Part shown: piece after piece, positions 10,638 through 21,602 of the stretch
How the letters are laid out: every line of letters starts with the position of its first letter
Position numbering within the stretch: the stretch's first letter is position 1
DNA from: Telmatactis stephensoni
Taxonomy: Eukaryota > Cnidaria > Anthozoa > Actiniaria > Isophelliidae
Direction: 5' to 3'
NCBI GenBank assembly: GCA_029948255.1
Contig: JALIZF010001828.1
Coordinates: 582,001 to 646,000 of the forward strand
Length of the DNA stretch: 64,000 bases
Position numbers and translations under genes: made by a program
The notes under the pieces: model-generated
Databases searched by the model: none
Seen by the model: the letters and a program-made list of their open reading frames with translations, nothing else
Told to the model about the DNA's origin: nothing

Positions 10638-12681
10638 ATGGGATCAAAACGCTGGATAAATATGCGTCTTTTACGCAATTATTTGCCTAATGTTCTTTGG
10701 TTTTTACTTGGTGTGTTATTCATGACTTTGTTGTGTTACAACCAGGCTCCAGCACAGTGCAGTGAACAACCATCGACTTCTACAGACAAAGCACAAGTGG
10801 ATGAAGTCAGTTCGGAAGCAGTAACAGTTTCTGAAGAAACTACCGCACATGTTAATACGACTTTAGCAACTACTGAGCCTCCATCTACTGATGTACCACC
10901 AACAAAAGAACCATATCCACCATTAATCGATAAAAAAGGAATTGTAATTACACCACGTTCATGTCCTGAAAATGTATTTCTTTTGATCCTGGTTGTTACC
11001 TCGAGTCGTAACTTTGCAGGACGGAAAGCCATTCGGCGTTCGTGGGGCGAAGACAGTAGGAAGGTGAAAAATGAAACCGAAGGCCCAGAGAGTTTTTGTG
11101 TGGTTTATGTACTTGGTTCTGATGGAAAGAATGATCGTCTCATTACCAGGGAAGCAAAGAGGTACCGAGATATTTTACGAGGAGGCTTTGAAGACGTTTA
11201 TCGTAAAAACGAAGAACACGCAGTCAAGGCACTCATTGGCTTTAAATGGGCCACCTCAACTTGTAAAGCTAAATTTATTCTCAAAGTTTCTTCAGAAAGC
11301 TTTGTCAATGTCCCTCAGCTTATTTCTGTACTAAAGAAAAAGATTTCGGAGTCAGACAGCGGACTTGTAATAGACATGTATACGGGATTTTGTCATGGTA
11401 TAAAAGTCGGAGGGGCAACAGTGGTTCGAAACCCGGGTAGTCCATGGTACATATCCAAGAAGGAGTGGCCTGACAACCAGCTGCCCCCATATGCGTCCGG
11501 TATGGGCATTGTGTTGTCTTATGACGTTGTTGAGCGCATCGTGGAGCTGTCACTCAAGGTAACTTATTTTATAACTGTACGCGGATTTTCTGAGAACCCA
11601 TCCACATCAGGGGGATCCACACCTATATGTTTTATTGCTCAGTTCCATATCTTAGCTAAGCATTGCGTAAAGGCCCGAATGATCTGCATGCGAAGGAGGC
11701 TAGCTAGTTAAGAGCCGGATTTTATTTTTCTATTATAAACACGCTGAGAATTGTAGAGCATAAGAAAAGCTACACCTAGTGTGTACATATCGCTCTTTGA
11801 GTGCATGATGTAAACTGATCTCCCAGAGTGTTTATTTCACACTAGCTGATAGCCCGTTACAGAAACGCCGCAAGGTGCGAGCTTATCTCTGTCTTCTGTT
11901 TTAAACACTATATCCAAGCAAATAGTGTGCTGATAGGCTACCAAGTAGTCCACTAGTTACGAGACTGTATCAGAGCAAAGTGATAAAATGGATTTCCTGT
12001 GCTAGGAGTTTAACTATGGGGGAATCCCCGCGTAGCTAAACTTCCAACACAGGAAACCCACTTTATGACTTTTAGCAATTCATGTCATGGTCCCAGCTTT
12101 AATCCAGCCTAGAAGTGCATGCGTTTGACCGTAATTCATTTGACAAGACCATAACATAAATTGATAAATCAAGCAGATTTCGTATTACCCGAAAAAACGG
12201 TACGGTCACCTGACGGCACGGTTACGACAGGAATTTCGAATGTTTCAGTATAGACATTACGGCACTGACACGATCATGGTACGGCGCGGTAAGTTTCCTA
12301 CTCATACGAAACCCATGCACTCTATATACTGACTTTTCTTCTGATAAAACCCTGTAAGTGGGACTACGAAAACTAGCTTATTGCTCGCGCGCGCGCGCGC
12401 GTAAATATTTTACAGTGATGTGAAGCTAAGTTCAATTTTATGGTAGACTCCTTGTCAACTGTTCACAGGAGAAACTCGTCCATATTGATGATGTTTACCT
12501 TGGAATCATGGCCAAGAAGCTGTCAATCACATGTGAAGACGATTCATCTCGATTTGATACATCATACACAACTATGTTAACTGAATGTGAAGACCTAAAC
12601 TTTTGTGTTCTGGGTGGCGTCCCTTCCAAAGATATGTTCTATTTGCACCAAAACGTAAAAAACTTAAAAGAAATTTGCTGA
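10638..12681 (+). CDS. GT31 (beta-1,3-galactosyltransferase-like) type II membrane protein with degenerate DxD
   Basis: Two exons, 10638-11558 and 12469-12681, joined in phase 0 through a GTAACT donor and CACAG acceptor, encode 377 residues. A short basic tail is followed by one membrane span (about residues 14-34, LPNVLWFLLGVLFMTLLCY), a Ser/Thr/Pro-rich stem and a GT31 domain from about residue 110. Family landmarks are RKAIRRSWGE, FILKV...FVNVPQL, PPYASGMGIVLS and HIDDVYLG, the last supplied by exon 2. The expected position is a Golgi-lumen enzyme. At residues 218-220 the metal-binding DxD motif reads SSE (11289-11297), so activity is doubtful. An in-frame non-ATG extension reaches 10593; I chose the first ATG. 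Confidence 0.85.
12168..12330 (-). mobile_element. Diverged MITE copy, TAGAGCAGATTTCGTATGA family
   Basis: AGCAGATTTCGTAT at the left and ACTCATACGAAACCC at the right bracket a GGTACGGTCACC-type interior that is the reverse complement of the other copies. It lies inside the intron of the GT31 gene. Confidence 0.55.
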
Positions 12682-12732
12682 TGGGCATTGGATTATCATG
12701 GCAGTTGGGCGGTTTCCATAGAAAAACAGTGA

Positions 12733-12738
12733 AATAAA
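12733..12738 (+). terminator. Polyadenylation signal of the GT31 gene
   Basis: AATAAA 52 bp downstream of the TGA that ends the GT31-like frame, in the expected orientation. Confidence 0.6.
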
Positions 12739-13825
12739 GACGTCAGGATGCCTGGCTTCTTTAAATTGCTTTGTTACGATGTACGTACTTTTTGCATTTT
12801 ACTGTGAGTCAAGTAACTTGAGTCAAAGAACCATTTAAAGTGATTGTTTATTTCTGGTTCGCAAAACGACGGAAGCGAAACGCGCTATATCACGCATCAA
12901 GCAATCGCTATGCTAAAACACAGAAAACAAAAGACCAATAAGTCTATATCTTTTTTATATCACATGTAGTAGCATTTGAAAAGGTCTTTATTTTGTGGCC
13001 AAGTTACTGATGAAACGGGCAAGATATCGTTTATGCATACAAACACAATAAAACTTTGTTGTGTTAAATGTCTCATTTGGCAAAATGCTTTTTTGTATAT
13101 TAAATGATTCCTGAGATGATATCATCTAATTACCACAAACCTTCATAACTAACGTACGGGCATACAGCTCAAATGAGGAAATATTGCACCAGTCATACTG
13201 ATATTCACATACTGTGGAATGGATGCCGTTAACTTGGAGCTACAATCATTGCCAATGAGAATTGTTGGCACGATTATTTGTCGGAGTGCGCGCGCACAGT
13301 GGACGGTAATGAAATTGGCTCCCCCCTCTCCCCCCTGTACAATGTTGCTGTGAAAATCCTGACACCTACCACGTGCACTTGGCAATCAGTCCTAAATACA
13401 AACATAGCTAGCAGCAACATTGAACGGGGGAAGGGGTCCAAAAGTACAGCCACAAAGCCACATTTTTAAGAATATCCGTCAAATTCTCATCGTGCCAACT
13501 CATTTTGGCAAGGATTGTAGGTGCATGTGATATCCACTTTCAAGTATCTGCAGTATGCCCAAGGTTAAAACAGTAGCGATGTACGTACCACAGGTAAAAT
13601 CATCTCTCAACCATTATCTTTTGATAAACTTGAGGGCGCGTTTACATTTGCGTTTTTCACTCAGGGACGAATTTCAGCCTGCGTGACCTTCACGTCGTTC
13701 ACGGTAAAAAAGACTCGTGAGCTTCATCAGGAGGCATAAATGTATTTATAAAATGTATTGTTTTTTAAATGCAGTTGTTTATACAGGTTGAGTTTTGCAG
13801 CTAAGAGCTGGTGTGGGCCTGTTTT

Positions 13826-14170
13826 GCTCTCACATTCACTACCTTTACTTTAAATTATTTTGCAAACATTGCTCAACTCACATGTTGATTTTTTGCTTTA
13901 TAGGGAGGAAAAGCAGGAGTACCGGAGAAAAAACCCTCGTGGCATGGTAGAGAACAACTCAATTCACATATGATCTGAGCGCTCAAGCTGCGACTCGAAC
14001 CAGCGGTGTTCCGGGTGCTCGGGCACTGCATGGGTTATATAAGAACTGAGTTTGTTTGATGTGTTGTTCTCTACCATGCGGCTATGAGGGTTTATCCCTG
14101 AGTTCTCCAGTTTTTCCTCCCTCAGCAAAAAGGTAGTGAGTGTGAGTGTTAGCAGACGAAGAACCAACGT
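13826..14170. mobile_element. Two head-to-head SINE fragments
   Basis: The left fragment (13826-14035) is in minus orientation: CTCAACTCACATGTTGATTTTT, AACCCTCGTGGCATGGTAGAGAAC, then GACTCGAACCAGCGG, which is the complement of a tRNA B-box-like GGTTCGAGTC. The right fragment (about 14045-14150) shows the same body in plus orientation: GAGTTTGTTTGATGTGTTGTTC, then CTCCAGTTTTTCCTCCCTCAGC. Further copies are at 46065-46345 and 48255-48425. No protein is encoded. Confidence 0.65.
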
Positions 14171-14701
14171 TAACTGATCTTAACTGTGTGCTGCTGTGGA
14201 AATATTATTTATTAATCAATTAATTTATTTATATCTTGGTCAGGATGATAGTTATATCATCGGGGACCCACGGTGTCAGGGGAGGGGAGGGGAGGTAAAA
14301 GAGAAGAAGGGATGCTCTGACGTCTTTCCTATTTGATGATTTATAAATTTCTGTGACCCCCTGCCGGACTCTGGTGGATGTGGATGATCGAGAAATTCTA
14401 TTTCCCCTAAAAGGAAATTAGCGCGGTTCAAGCAATTTACCACTAAAAGTACCAACCTAATAAAACATACAAAATCTCCAGACAAAATTTCAATCTGGTA
14501 CCGATTTCCGCAAAAGTACCCATCAAACATGGCACGAAATGGTCGCTTGCTGATCTCATTGGGCTACCTGTGTCCCACAATGCACCGGATAGGACAAAGC
14601 CAGGCTACACAGCTGTACAATCAAATCGAATCAAAGAACAACAGTTCTTTCAGAAGTTTGTGACGATTTATTGTTTTACTGCTGAGATTTCTATCGACAT
14701 A

Positions 14702-17698
14702 ATGACGCGTAAGTATTTCTTTGTGACAATGTCTATGTCAAAAGACCAAAGTTTTCAGTTCGAGAGAGTCACTCTGATTACAAACATTTCAAAACGATAG
14801 AATTTCCTTGATGTTTCGAAGGGAGATCAGATATCGATCTTAAATATTTGTAGTCAAAGTGATTCTTTAAAAGGAAATTTTCCATCGAAGTCGTAGATAA
14901 ATTCCAAGTACAATTGATTTCCTATATTACATGTTACACTCTATACGAGATTACCTCACTTGTGCTCCATCTTTCCTTGATCGTAATACAGTAAGCTGAT
15001 CAAGGACGAGAATGCTTACGTTTTAGATTTTGTGTAAGTTTATATATATCCCGCTATGAGAAAAGGCCTAATTAACTATATTCTATCCTACGTTAACGAG
15101 TACTGATTTAGTGCAGACCATTTCAAAGCTTCCTAAAGTAGCACATTTATTCAATAGTATTAATATTTAATGAACATTAAAAATGTTACACATCTCTGAA
15201 AATAATTCCATTTAACATATGCATTCTTGAGAATACATAGTACTTCAAACTGCTAATGACTTTAAAATATGCTAAGTTGCTGTCAATGACATTTTTACTT
15301 TATGGTGCACCCATCAATGTAAGCGTTTGGGGAGGGGGGGAAGGGGCAAAGCTAGGGTTCCCTGGGAGAAAAATGCTGTTATTTTGTGCACAGACATTGC
15401 TGCTGTGGAATCCAGAATAACTATTGAATACCCTGCAAATGATATTCATGTTGTTAAAGTTTTTGAAAATGACACAGAAACACAATAGAAACACAATAGG
15501 ATGAATTCATGAATATAATTTGCAGGATATTCTATAGTTGCAGTGGAATCCCTATATATGCATGCCTCTGGAGGTACTTGCATATAAGGTTTTGACAGTA
15601 AATGTATGGTCCAATAGACCCTCCTGTGATCCATAGGCAGGGTTTTGAATAAGTTTGGATGGCTTGGATGTTAAAATATGTGTCAGCTTTCACTGCTCAT
15701 TCAGGTTTGTTTAACACATATTAAGCCTTTTCACTGTAAAGCAGGTTTCCATTTCTAGCACATTGCCTACACTTAATAACAACCCTGCATAGATACTGTT
15801 GCCATGTCAGTTTAGCCAAACCTATTTATCTAGGTAGCACTTTGAAATAAATGTTGATAAATATGTATAGTTTTAGTTTACATTGCAATATATTTATGGG
15901 GGTATGATAAGACATTGACGAAGGAAAGGTAACACCTTTCAGTGAGATTCAGAGATCATTTTATTATACATATGAGCATATGCATTTTGGTGTGAACAAA
16001 CTAGGCTAAAATGAGTGTAAATATGCAAGTGTATTACTTAACAAATAGATTCCATTTTTCCGTGCGTCTGTACTCTAATTGATGTACAGACGACGTCCAA
16101 ATGTGGTCAGAACAAAAAAGTGTGCCACGAGACGAAGTCGAGTGGCGTGACTGTTGTTCTCACCACATTTTGATGTCTTCTGTGCATCGATTAGAGTACT
16201 AATATGCCAATTATTATATAAATGGTTTTTAAAGCTGTATTACAAGGTGTGGTACATGGTCTAGCATGTGCACTAGAGCATTTTTTGATAGAAATGACAG
16301 TGCATTGTTTGCACTTAACAATGTAATACATACAAAGAGCAATTTAAGTCATGCTTGTCAAGTTTGATGTTGCATGGTTGTAAAATAAATATTTGATAGT
16401 AGGTATTTTCACTCATCATTTTGCATTTATATTAAAATTCATTTGAGCAAAATACTAAAATGACTCTTAAAATACACACCTGTATTACATAGCTTTTTGT
16501 GTAGTAACTTCTTTGTATTGCAGTTCCATTCAATATTTTTAGTTAACCATCAAACCCACCCCTCCCCTAATGCAAGAACCCCCCTCACGCTTACATTAAT
16601 AGGTGCATTAGGGATTCGGGATTTGTAAGATCGATACTTTTCTCAATATTTATGATATCTATTTTAATAAATTAATTTAATAATTATGATGTGTATGTCA
16701 ATACTCAGGTGGTAACCAAAGGGAATTAGCCAGACAAAAGAATCAGAAAAAACAGCAAGGAAAGGGTGCTTCTACCCATGAGGGCAACAAAGGAAAATCA
16801 CTTACTGAAAGAAAGGAAAGGTTGGAATCTGTTGATGAGTTGGGTTGTGATGCTGCACTGCAATAGCAATTCTGTGGCAGTTTTAAAATAGCTTGCATAA
16901 TAGAAACGTGACTCAGACAATTAGATCATGAATTGTAATCTCACTGAAAAGAACATGGCAAAACATACATTTTATTATGAAAACATTGCTTATTTTATAA
17001 AAATGGTCCCCCCCAAAAAAGAAAAACCCCTGCCAAAATGGGACTCAAGGAGATGAAAAATTTGATTTGTTTGTCTGACTTGTGACATTGCTACTGTGCC
17101 ACCCTATTGAAGTTCGCTAATTTCTTCAAAATTTAAGATGCTCCCTTCGCTTTATGTTATTGATTAATTCAGTCAAATTTCTCACCGATAGTGAGTTTGG
17201 ATGCCAAGCAACAAAATGATCATCACAACTGATGAGTCTTTGAAAAAAGGAAATCAATGAAAGAGCATCTCAGCCTAGTGTCAATACACCTTGTCTGGGG
17301 GTCTTGCAGTCTTGTCTTGACTCTTCATCACCCCTTCTTTATATTCTGCAATAATTATTGTTGGAATTTGCAAATAGCAATTTAATAGATTTGCATTCAC
17401 ATATTATGTTTAATGTTGGTATATAATTACCACTAGGCGATTTGTATTTTATTAACACTGGATATAACCATTGTTATTGTCATATTTCACAAAATATACC
17501 CCCCCCCCCCGACTCGTTGGCTCATTGATCACCCTTTTCATCTACTGTCACCTGAATTCATAAAAATTAATATATCTCTGTACAATGAGGCAATTACCCA
17601 AATTAATAAGGATTTTTCTCTTGTTTAGGGATGCTGAAGCGATGAGAGTAAAGCAGCAAAAAGCAGCAGAAAAGAAGGCACAAGAGGGAGCAAAATAA
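14702..17698 (+). CDS. SERF2: SERF family small basic protein (62 aa)
   Basis: Three short exons, 14702-14708, 16709-16820 and 17629-17698, splice to a 62-residue protein. The first exon contributes only ATGACGC before a GTAAGT donor. The product begins MTRGNQRELARQKN, the hallmark SERF (4F5) start, and ends RVKQQKAAEKKAQEGAK. The family is small, highly charged and disordered; family members bind nucleic acid and nucleolar components and modulate amyloid formation. The exon 2 donor (GTTGGA) is weak but the phase fits. SERF1 and SERF2 are vertebrate paralogues, so this is simply the SERF orthologue; the symbol is approximate. Each exon is too short to be seen by length-based open-frame searches. 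Confidence 0.88.
15424..15533. repeat. Foldback in SERF intron 1
   Basis: GAATACCCTGCAAATGATATTCATG and its near complement CATGAATATAATTTGCAGGATATTC form an inverted repeat. There is no coding capacity. It is probably a small non-autonomous element. Confidence 0.5.
16045..16200. mobile_element. CTGTACTCTAAT-type palindromic element in SERF intron 1
   Basis: ATAGATTCCATTTTTCCG starts the element and GTCTGTACTCTAATTGATG follows. The central part ATGTGGTCAGAACA is answered by TGTTCTCACCACAT. The right arm stops at GATTAGAGTAC and lacks the outer complement. A full-length copy is at 45023-45319. Confidence 0.65.
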
Positions 17699-18013
17699 TA
17701 TTAGCTAGTGATAGTATATAACAGAACAGAATAACCCATTAGTGATATGTATCATTGATATATTTTCAGTTTATTAGTCTGCACTACATTAGACTGTAAT
17801 CTCTGCATACAAGAACATTTTATTAGTAACCTGTGATCTGATTTTTCACAGATTTTTGCATTCAAATAAGAAGATATTGCATTTTGATAAGAGATTTCTA
17901 CTCACATTGCTACATTAATGGAAGCCTTCAATTTGCTGTAAATAACCTGGCTTAATTTAGCAGTAATGAGACAGTTGCAATATAAATATAAAATGCAATT
18001 AAACATTTTATGA

Positions 18014-18019
18014 AATAAA
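18014..18019 (+). terminator. SERF2: Polyadenylation signal of SERF
   Basis: AATAAA about 315 bp after the SERF stop codon, in plus orientation. Confidence 0.5.
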
Positions 18020-18735
18020 ACAGACATTGATATATGCACTTTCTAATTGTAACTTGTTTAGGATGTGCTTACATATACTATAGTGTCGCTGTGCAACAGT
18101 TGCTATGCAAAATAAGGTGGTCTTGCTTTTAAGCTACAGATGCACGCATGCAAGCACGTTTTTGGTGGGAACCATCTGAGTTCTGGCAGAGTGACACACC
18201 TGACAAACAGGACTGAATTTTGTTTTTATTGTGCATGTGTGAGACATTTTACTTCTGGTTCCTTTAAAAGCTATAACTGGCAGATTACATCAAAACTCAA
18301 TACAATTCAATTAGCCACTTTCATACCGTGAAGACTGGGTACGAGTCCCTTAAACTTTGATGATGACAACAAAACTTATGTAGTCAGGGGGGGGTTTAAG
18401 TCCAACAATGAGGACTTGATCGGATTCTAGTCAAGTCCTTGCAAATAGGACTTGATGTGCCTGAGAGACTAGAACTAACTCTGTGGACTTGAAACCCCTT
18501 CGAGTCCTCATTTTTAGGACTATAAACGTTACTTCAAGGATCAGGGGCTTTATCAATCACAAGTTATCCTTGGAGATCCAAGGCATTTATGAGAGGTCTG
18601 AGAGGACAAAAGTGAAAGAGGTCTCTATGTAACAAAAAAGTTATATTGTTCTTCTCTTTCCCCTCTCCTCCCATTCCCCGCACTCTCCCCTCCCCAGATG
18701 CCCTGGGTCCCCAAGGATGGTCACAAGTGTTTTAT

Positions 18736-20441
18736 TAGACTGATTCCATAAGTCGGTCCCAGTTCGCTCTCTGACGATTTTTTTTTTCGCTCACGGGTCA
18801 ATCTCGAACCCAGCGCCTGCGTTCCTCTTGGTCAGTACCGAGAAACGAAAGACTCTGGGGGAATCGATTTTTTCTTGAATTGTGATTGGTCAATCAAGAC
18901 AATAGAAAACCACTGCGGTCGGTAACACAGGACACCCACAACATTTAATTTTATTTGATTTGATTTTATTTCACTTCGTTTTACTTCATTTTTAAATTAT
19001 AAACAATAAAAGTAAACGTAGCACAACAGTAAAAACTTATGAAGATATTGTGAACAAGTTACATACAACAATTAACTGGATATCTCTGCCTAGTTGTTTT
19101 TTCTTTCGCTTTGTACAAATTCCACATATAAATGTAAGGACGAGAAGAAATATTGTTGACATGTTTTCTTGTTTTAATATTTCGACCGCTCTCCAGCGAT
19201 CATCATCAGTTATGAAACTGAATTTACATGTTATGATTTATAACAACATACAATAATAGAGTAGAATAATGCGTGACCAATTAGTTCAGTAGAAATTCCA
19301 CATAATTTTCTTTCTTTTTTATAGCGATGACTAGTATTTCTGAGCAATAAAAAATTGAAATAGCTGTTCCAGCTTGAGTTATTGTTCACTGAACCTTTTG
19401 GCTATTCTGTAAGCAGAAATAATTTATTTCTCAGTACAGTCAACTTTTTGGCATAAAAGCCTACAGGAGAAACATATTTGAAGTGGAATCGATGAATACC
19501 TTTTCGTCTGTATTTGTTATGAGTTTTCATGGCCAACTTAGACTGTCATCAATGCTGGAAAAAAAATTAGAGAAAAACTCGGTGTCATCTCAATAACTTT
19601 TTGAGTCGATGGAATTTGCCAAGCAGTCCAGCCGGCTTTGATTAGATTACGGAAAACTGATATACGGCAAGAACTTACCGCTGCTATGCTTTAGGTTGAC
19701 AAAGGATGAAAAATATATCAAAGCTACGTCAACGGACCAAACAGTAGCCAGCCCGTAGCCTTCTTTGCAGACTCAGACTCAGGCTGACCAAATCAGAGAA
19801 GAAAGCAAAGTGAGGCGTCCCCGTCTCCATGCACTACTGAAGCCGACACTTGCCGACACCTGAAATGAAAAACACCATCAAAAATAGAAAAAGGTTCCCT
19901 TGAAACTCTTGAGAAAAACTAAAGATATTTTAGACATTGAAAATGGCAAAGTAAATCGATAAACGTGTACTTACAAACAGTGTAGTGATCCAGCTGGGTC
20001 AATGAGCTGAGTTGGCTTTGCTGTCTTTTCGTCGACTTTGTTTGCCCGTTTTTCGTCTTTTCCAGCTTTCAATTTGATATTGATAAACCATTGGCACATT
20101 CTTCATCGACAATACAATAGCAAATTTTCTTAAGAAGTGATTTTCTTTGCAAAAGTCACTAAATATCCACGAAAGACCTTTGTAATTTCTAGCTCTCAGT
20201 CAGTAAACTTTTCAATTATTTTGGCGCCATTTCTGGAGCATGCGCATTTGAGTCGCAAACCGGAACCCCAGAAATCTGGGGAAAACAAATCGATTCCCCC
20301 AGAGCTTTAGCCGGGGTCGCGTCCGCTGACCAGACGCTGGCAAAACTCTGGGCTCGAGATTGCTCACGGGTCCGTCGGACCCGTGAGCGAAAAAAAAAAT
20401 CGTCAGAGAGCGAACTGGGACCGACTTATGGAATCAGTCTA
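18736..20441. mobile_element. Non-autonomous DNA transposon with long TIRs and 9-bp target duplication
   Basis: The terminus TAGACTGATTCCATAAGTC is matched at the right end by its exact reverse complement, and the match continues for about 60 bp through a T-run and CGCTCACGGGTC. The element is 1,706 bp. The direct repeat GTGTTTTAT flanks it at 18727-18735 and 20442-20450. Long TIRs plus a 9-bp duplication fit Mutator-like (MULE) elements, with Merlin an alternative. The interior holds no recognisable transposase, so it would need a transposase in trans. Confidence 0.85.
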
Positions 20442-20644
20442 GTGTTTTATACACTTTTGAGCACTTTTGAAATGAAGTCTACCACTACTAGGACAGAACA
20501 TAAAAGATGCTTTTGTGTGGTTAGTTACGTAATGTACTGGTCTGTACTCAGAGTTAGTCCAGTCCCAGACTCTCTTTCTTGCCGCTCCAGGACTCGCGGA
20601 GAAAGAGAGTCCAGTATAACTTGCATGCGCATGTCAGCTTAGTG

Positions 20645-20682
20645 ACCACGCGATCACCACATGAATGTGGTGATCGCGTGGT
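20645..20682. repeat. Perfect 18-bp stem hairpin
   Basis: ACCACGCGATCACCACAT, a two-base loop, then ATGTGGTGATCGCGTGGT. It lies inside the element at 20555-21425, just before the small frame at 20714. It is not followed by a T run and is not a bacterial-type terminator. Confidence 0.8.
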
Positions 20683-20713
20683 TACAAATCCTAAAGTCGT
20701 CTAATGATTCAAG

Positions 20714-20923
20714 ATGGCTGAAGAAGAGTTTTGTATACACGATATCAGTCTCATTTTGGAAAGCCATTTGTTAATTGATTCAGTGAGCTATGCACTTGGA
20801 AAAACCAACTATAATCTTTTACCAAAGTTTGAGCAGTTACAGGCCATTTACGGATGGACAGTTGTGAAAGACGTATTTGTGAATTTTTCGATACGCATCA
20901 CTACCACTGCTACCAAACACTGA
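20714..20923 (+). CDS. Uncharacterised 69-residue frame inside a mobile element
   Basis: The frame starts MAEEEFCIHDISLILESH and ends with a stop. It occupies the same position relative to the left end as the 42-residue frame at 34102 in the related element. I do not recognise a family. It may be a relic first exon of a transposase, or chance. No upstream or downstream exon is apparent. Confidence 0.3.
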   Translation: MAEEEFCIHDISLILESHLLIDSVSYALGKTNYNLLPKFEQLQAIYGWTVVKDVFVNFSIRITTTATKH

Positions 20924-21602
20924 AATTTGCATATTGCAAGCTCTCAAAATAAAACTTTAATCTGATTGGCTCATTTTGCACATGCGCATGCAAGTTATAC
21001 TGGACTCTCTTTCTCCGCGAGTCCTGGAGCGGCAGACAAGGCGGAAAAACGTTTTACAGCCTCCATTTATAAGGACACCATAGGTTTTTAAGGCTCAATA
21101 TTTTGTATACAAGCCGTTTTAGACACCAAGAACAAAATATCAAATCTGAACCAAATTCAGTGATACTGATTTCGAGATATGCCTTGTACTTTGGGAGAGG
21201 TGACATTTTGATCAGCAGAAAAATCATTGTTTTGATAAATATCCCCACGAAGTTTTACTGTAACGTCACAAGGTTTTGTAAAAAGTTTTTATTCAAGCTA
21301 GTAAAAGTGTAGCAGTTACTGTTTTTCATACTTCATCATCAGTTTATGAAAAAATTATGAAAACCACCGCTTAGCTGTTTTTCCGCTATGTCGGAGCGGC
21401 AAGAAAGAGAGTCTGGGACTGGACTCATGTACTCAGAGTTGGAACCTGTGGACCGGGCTACCTGTGTTATGGCCATTGGTACTGCGGGCTCACGACCGGC
21501 AGCATGGATACCATCATGTCGTTGTTTTAGAATTTTGCTTCTTGTTATTTCTCTATTGCTGTATTTGTATTCAACGATAAAAATTGTCACACACCTTGAA
21601 GC

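Larger units (their letters stand above)
20555..21425. mobile_element. Composite inverted-repeat element upstream of MRPL24
   Basis: The outer arms AGTCCAGTCCCAGACTC (20556) and GAGTCTGGGACTGGACT (to 21425) bracket an inner, longer inverted repeat. The inner arms run from about 20581-20635 to 20982-21035 and include GCGGAGAAAGAGAGTCC and its complement. The direct repeat ACTCAGAGTT flanks the element (20546 and 21431), offset by a few bases on the right. Its start resembles that of the element at 33896 (TAGTCCAG). It ends 178 bp before the MRPL24 ATG. Confidence 0.7.
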
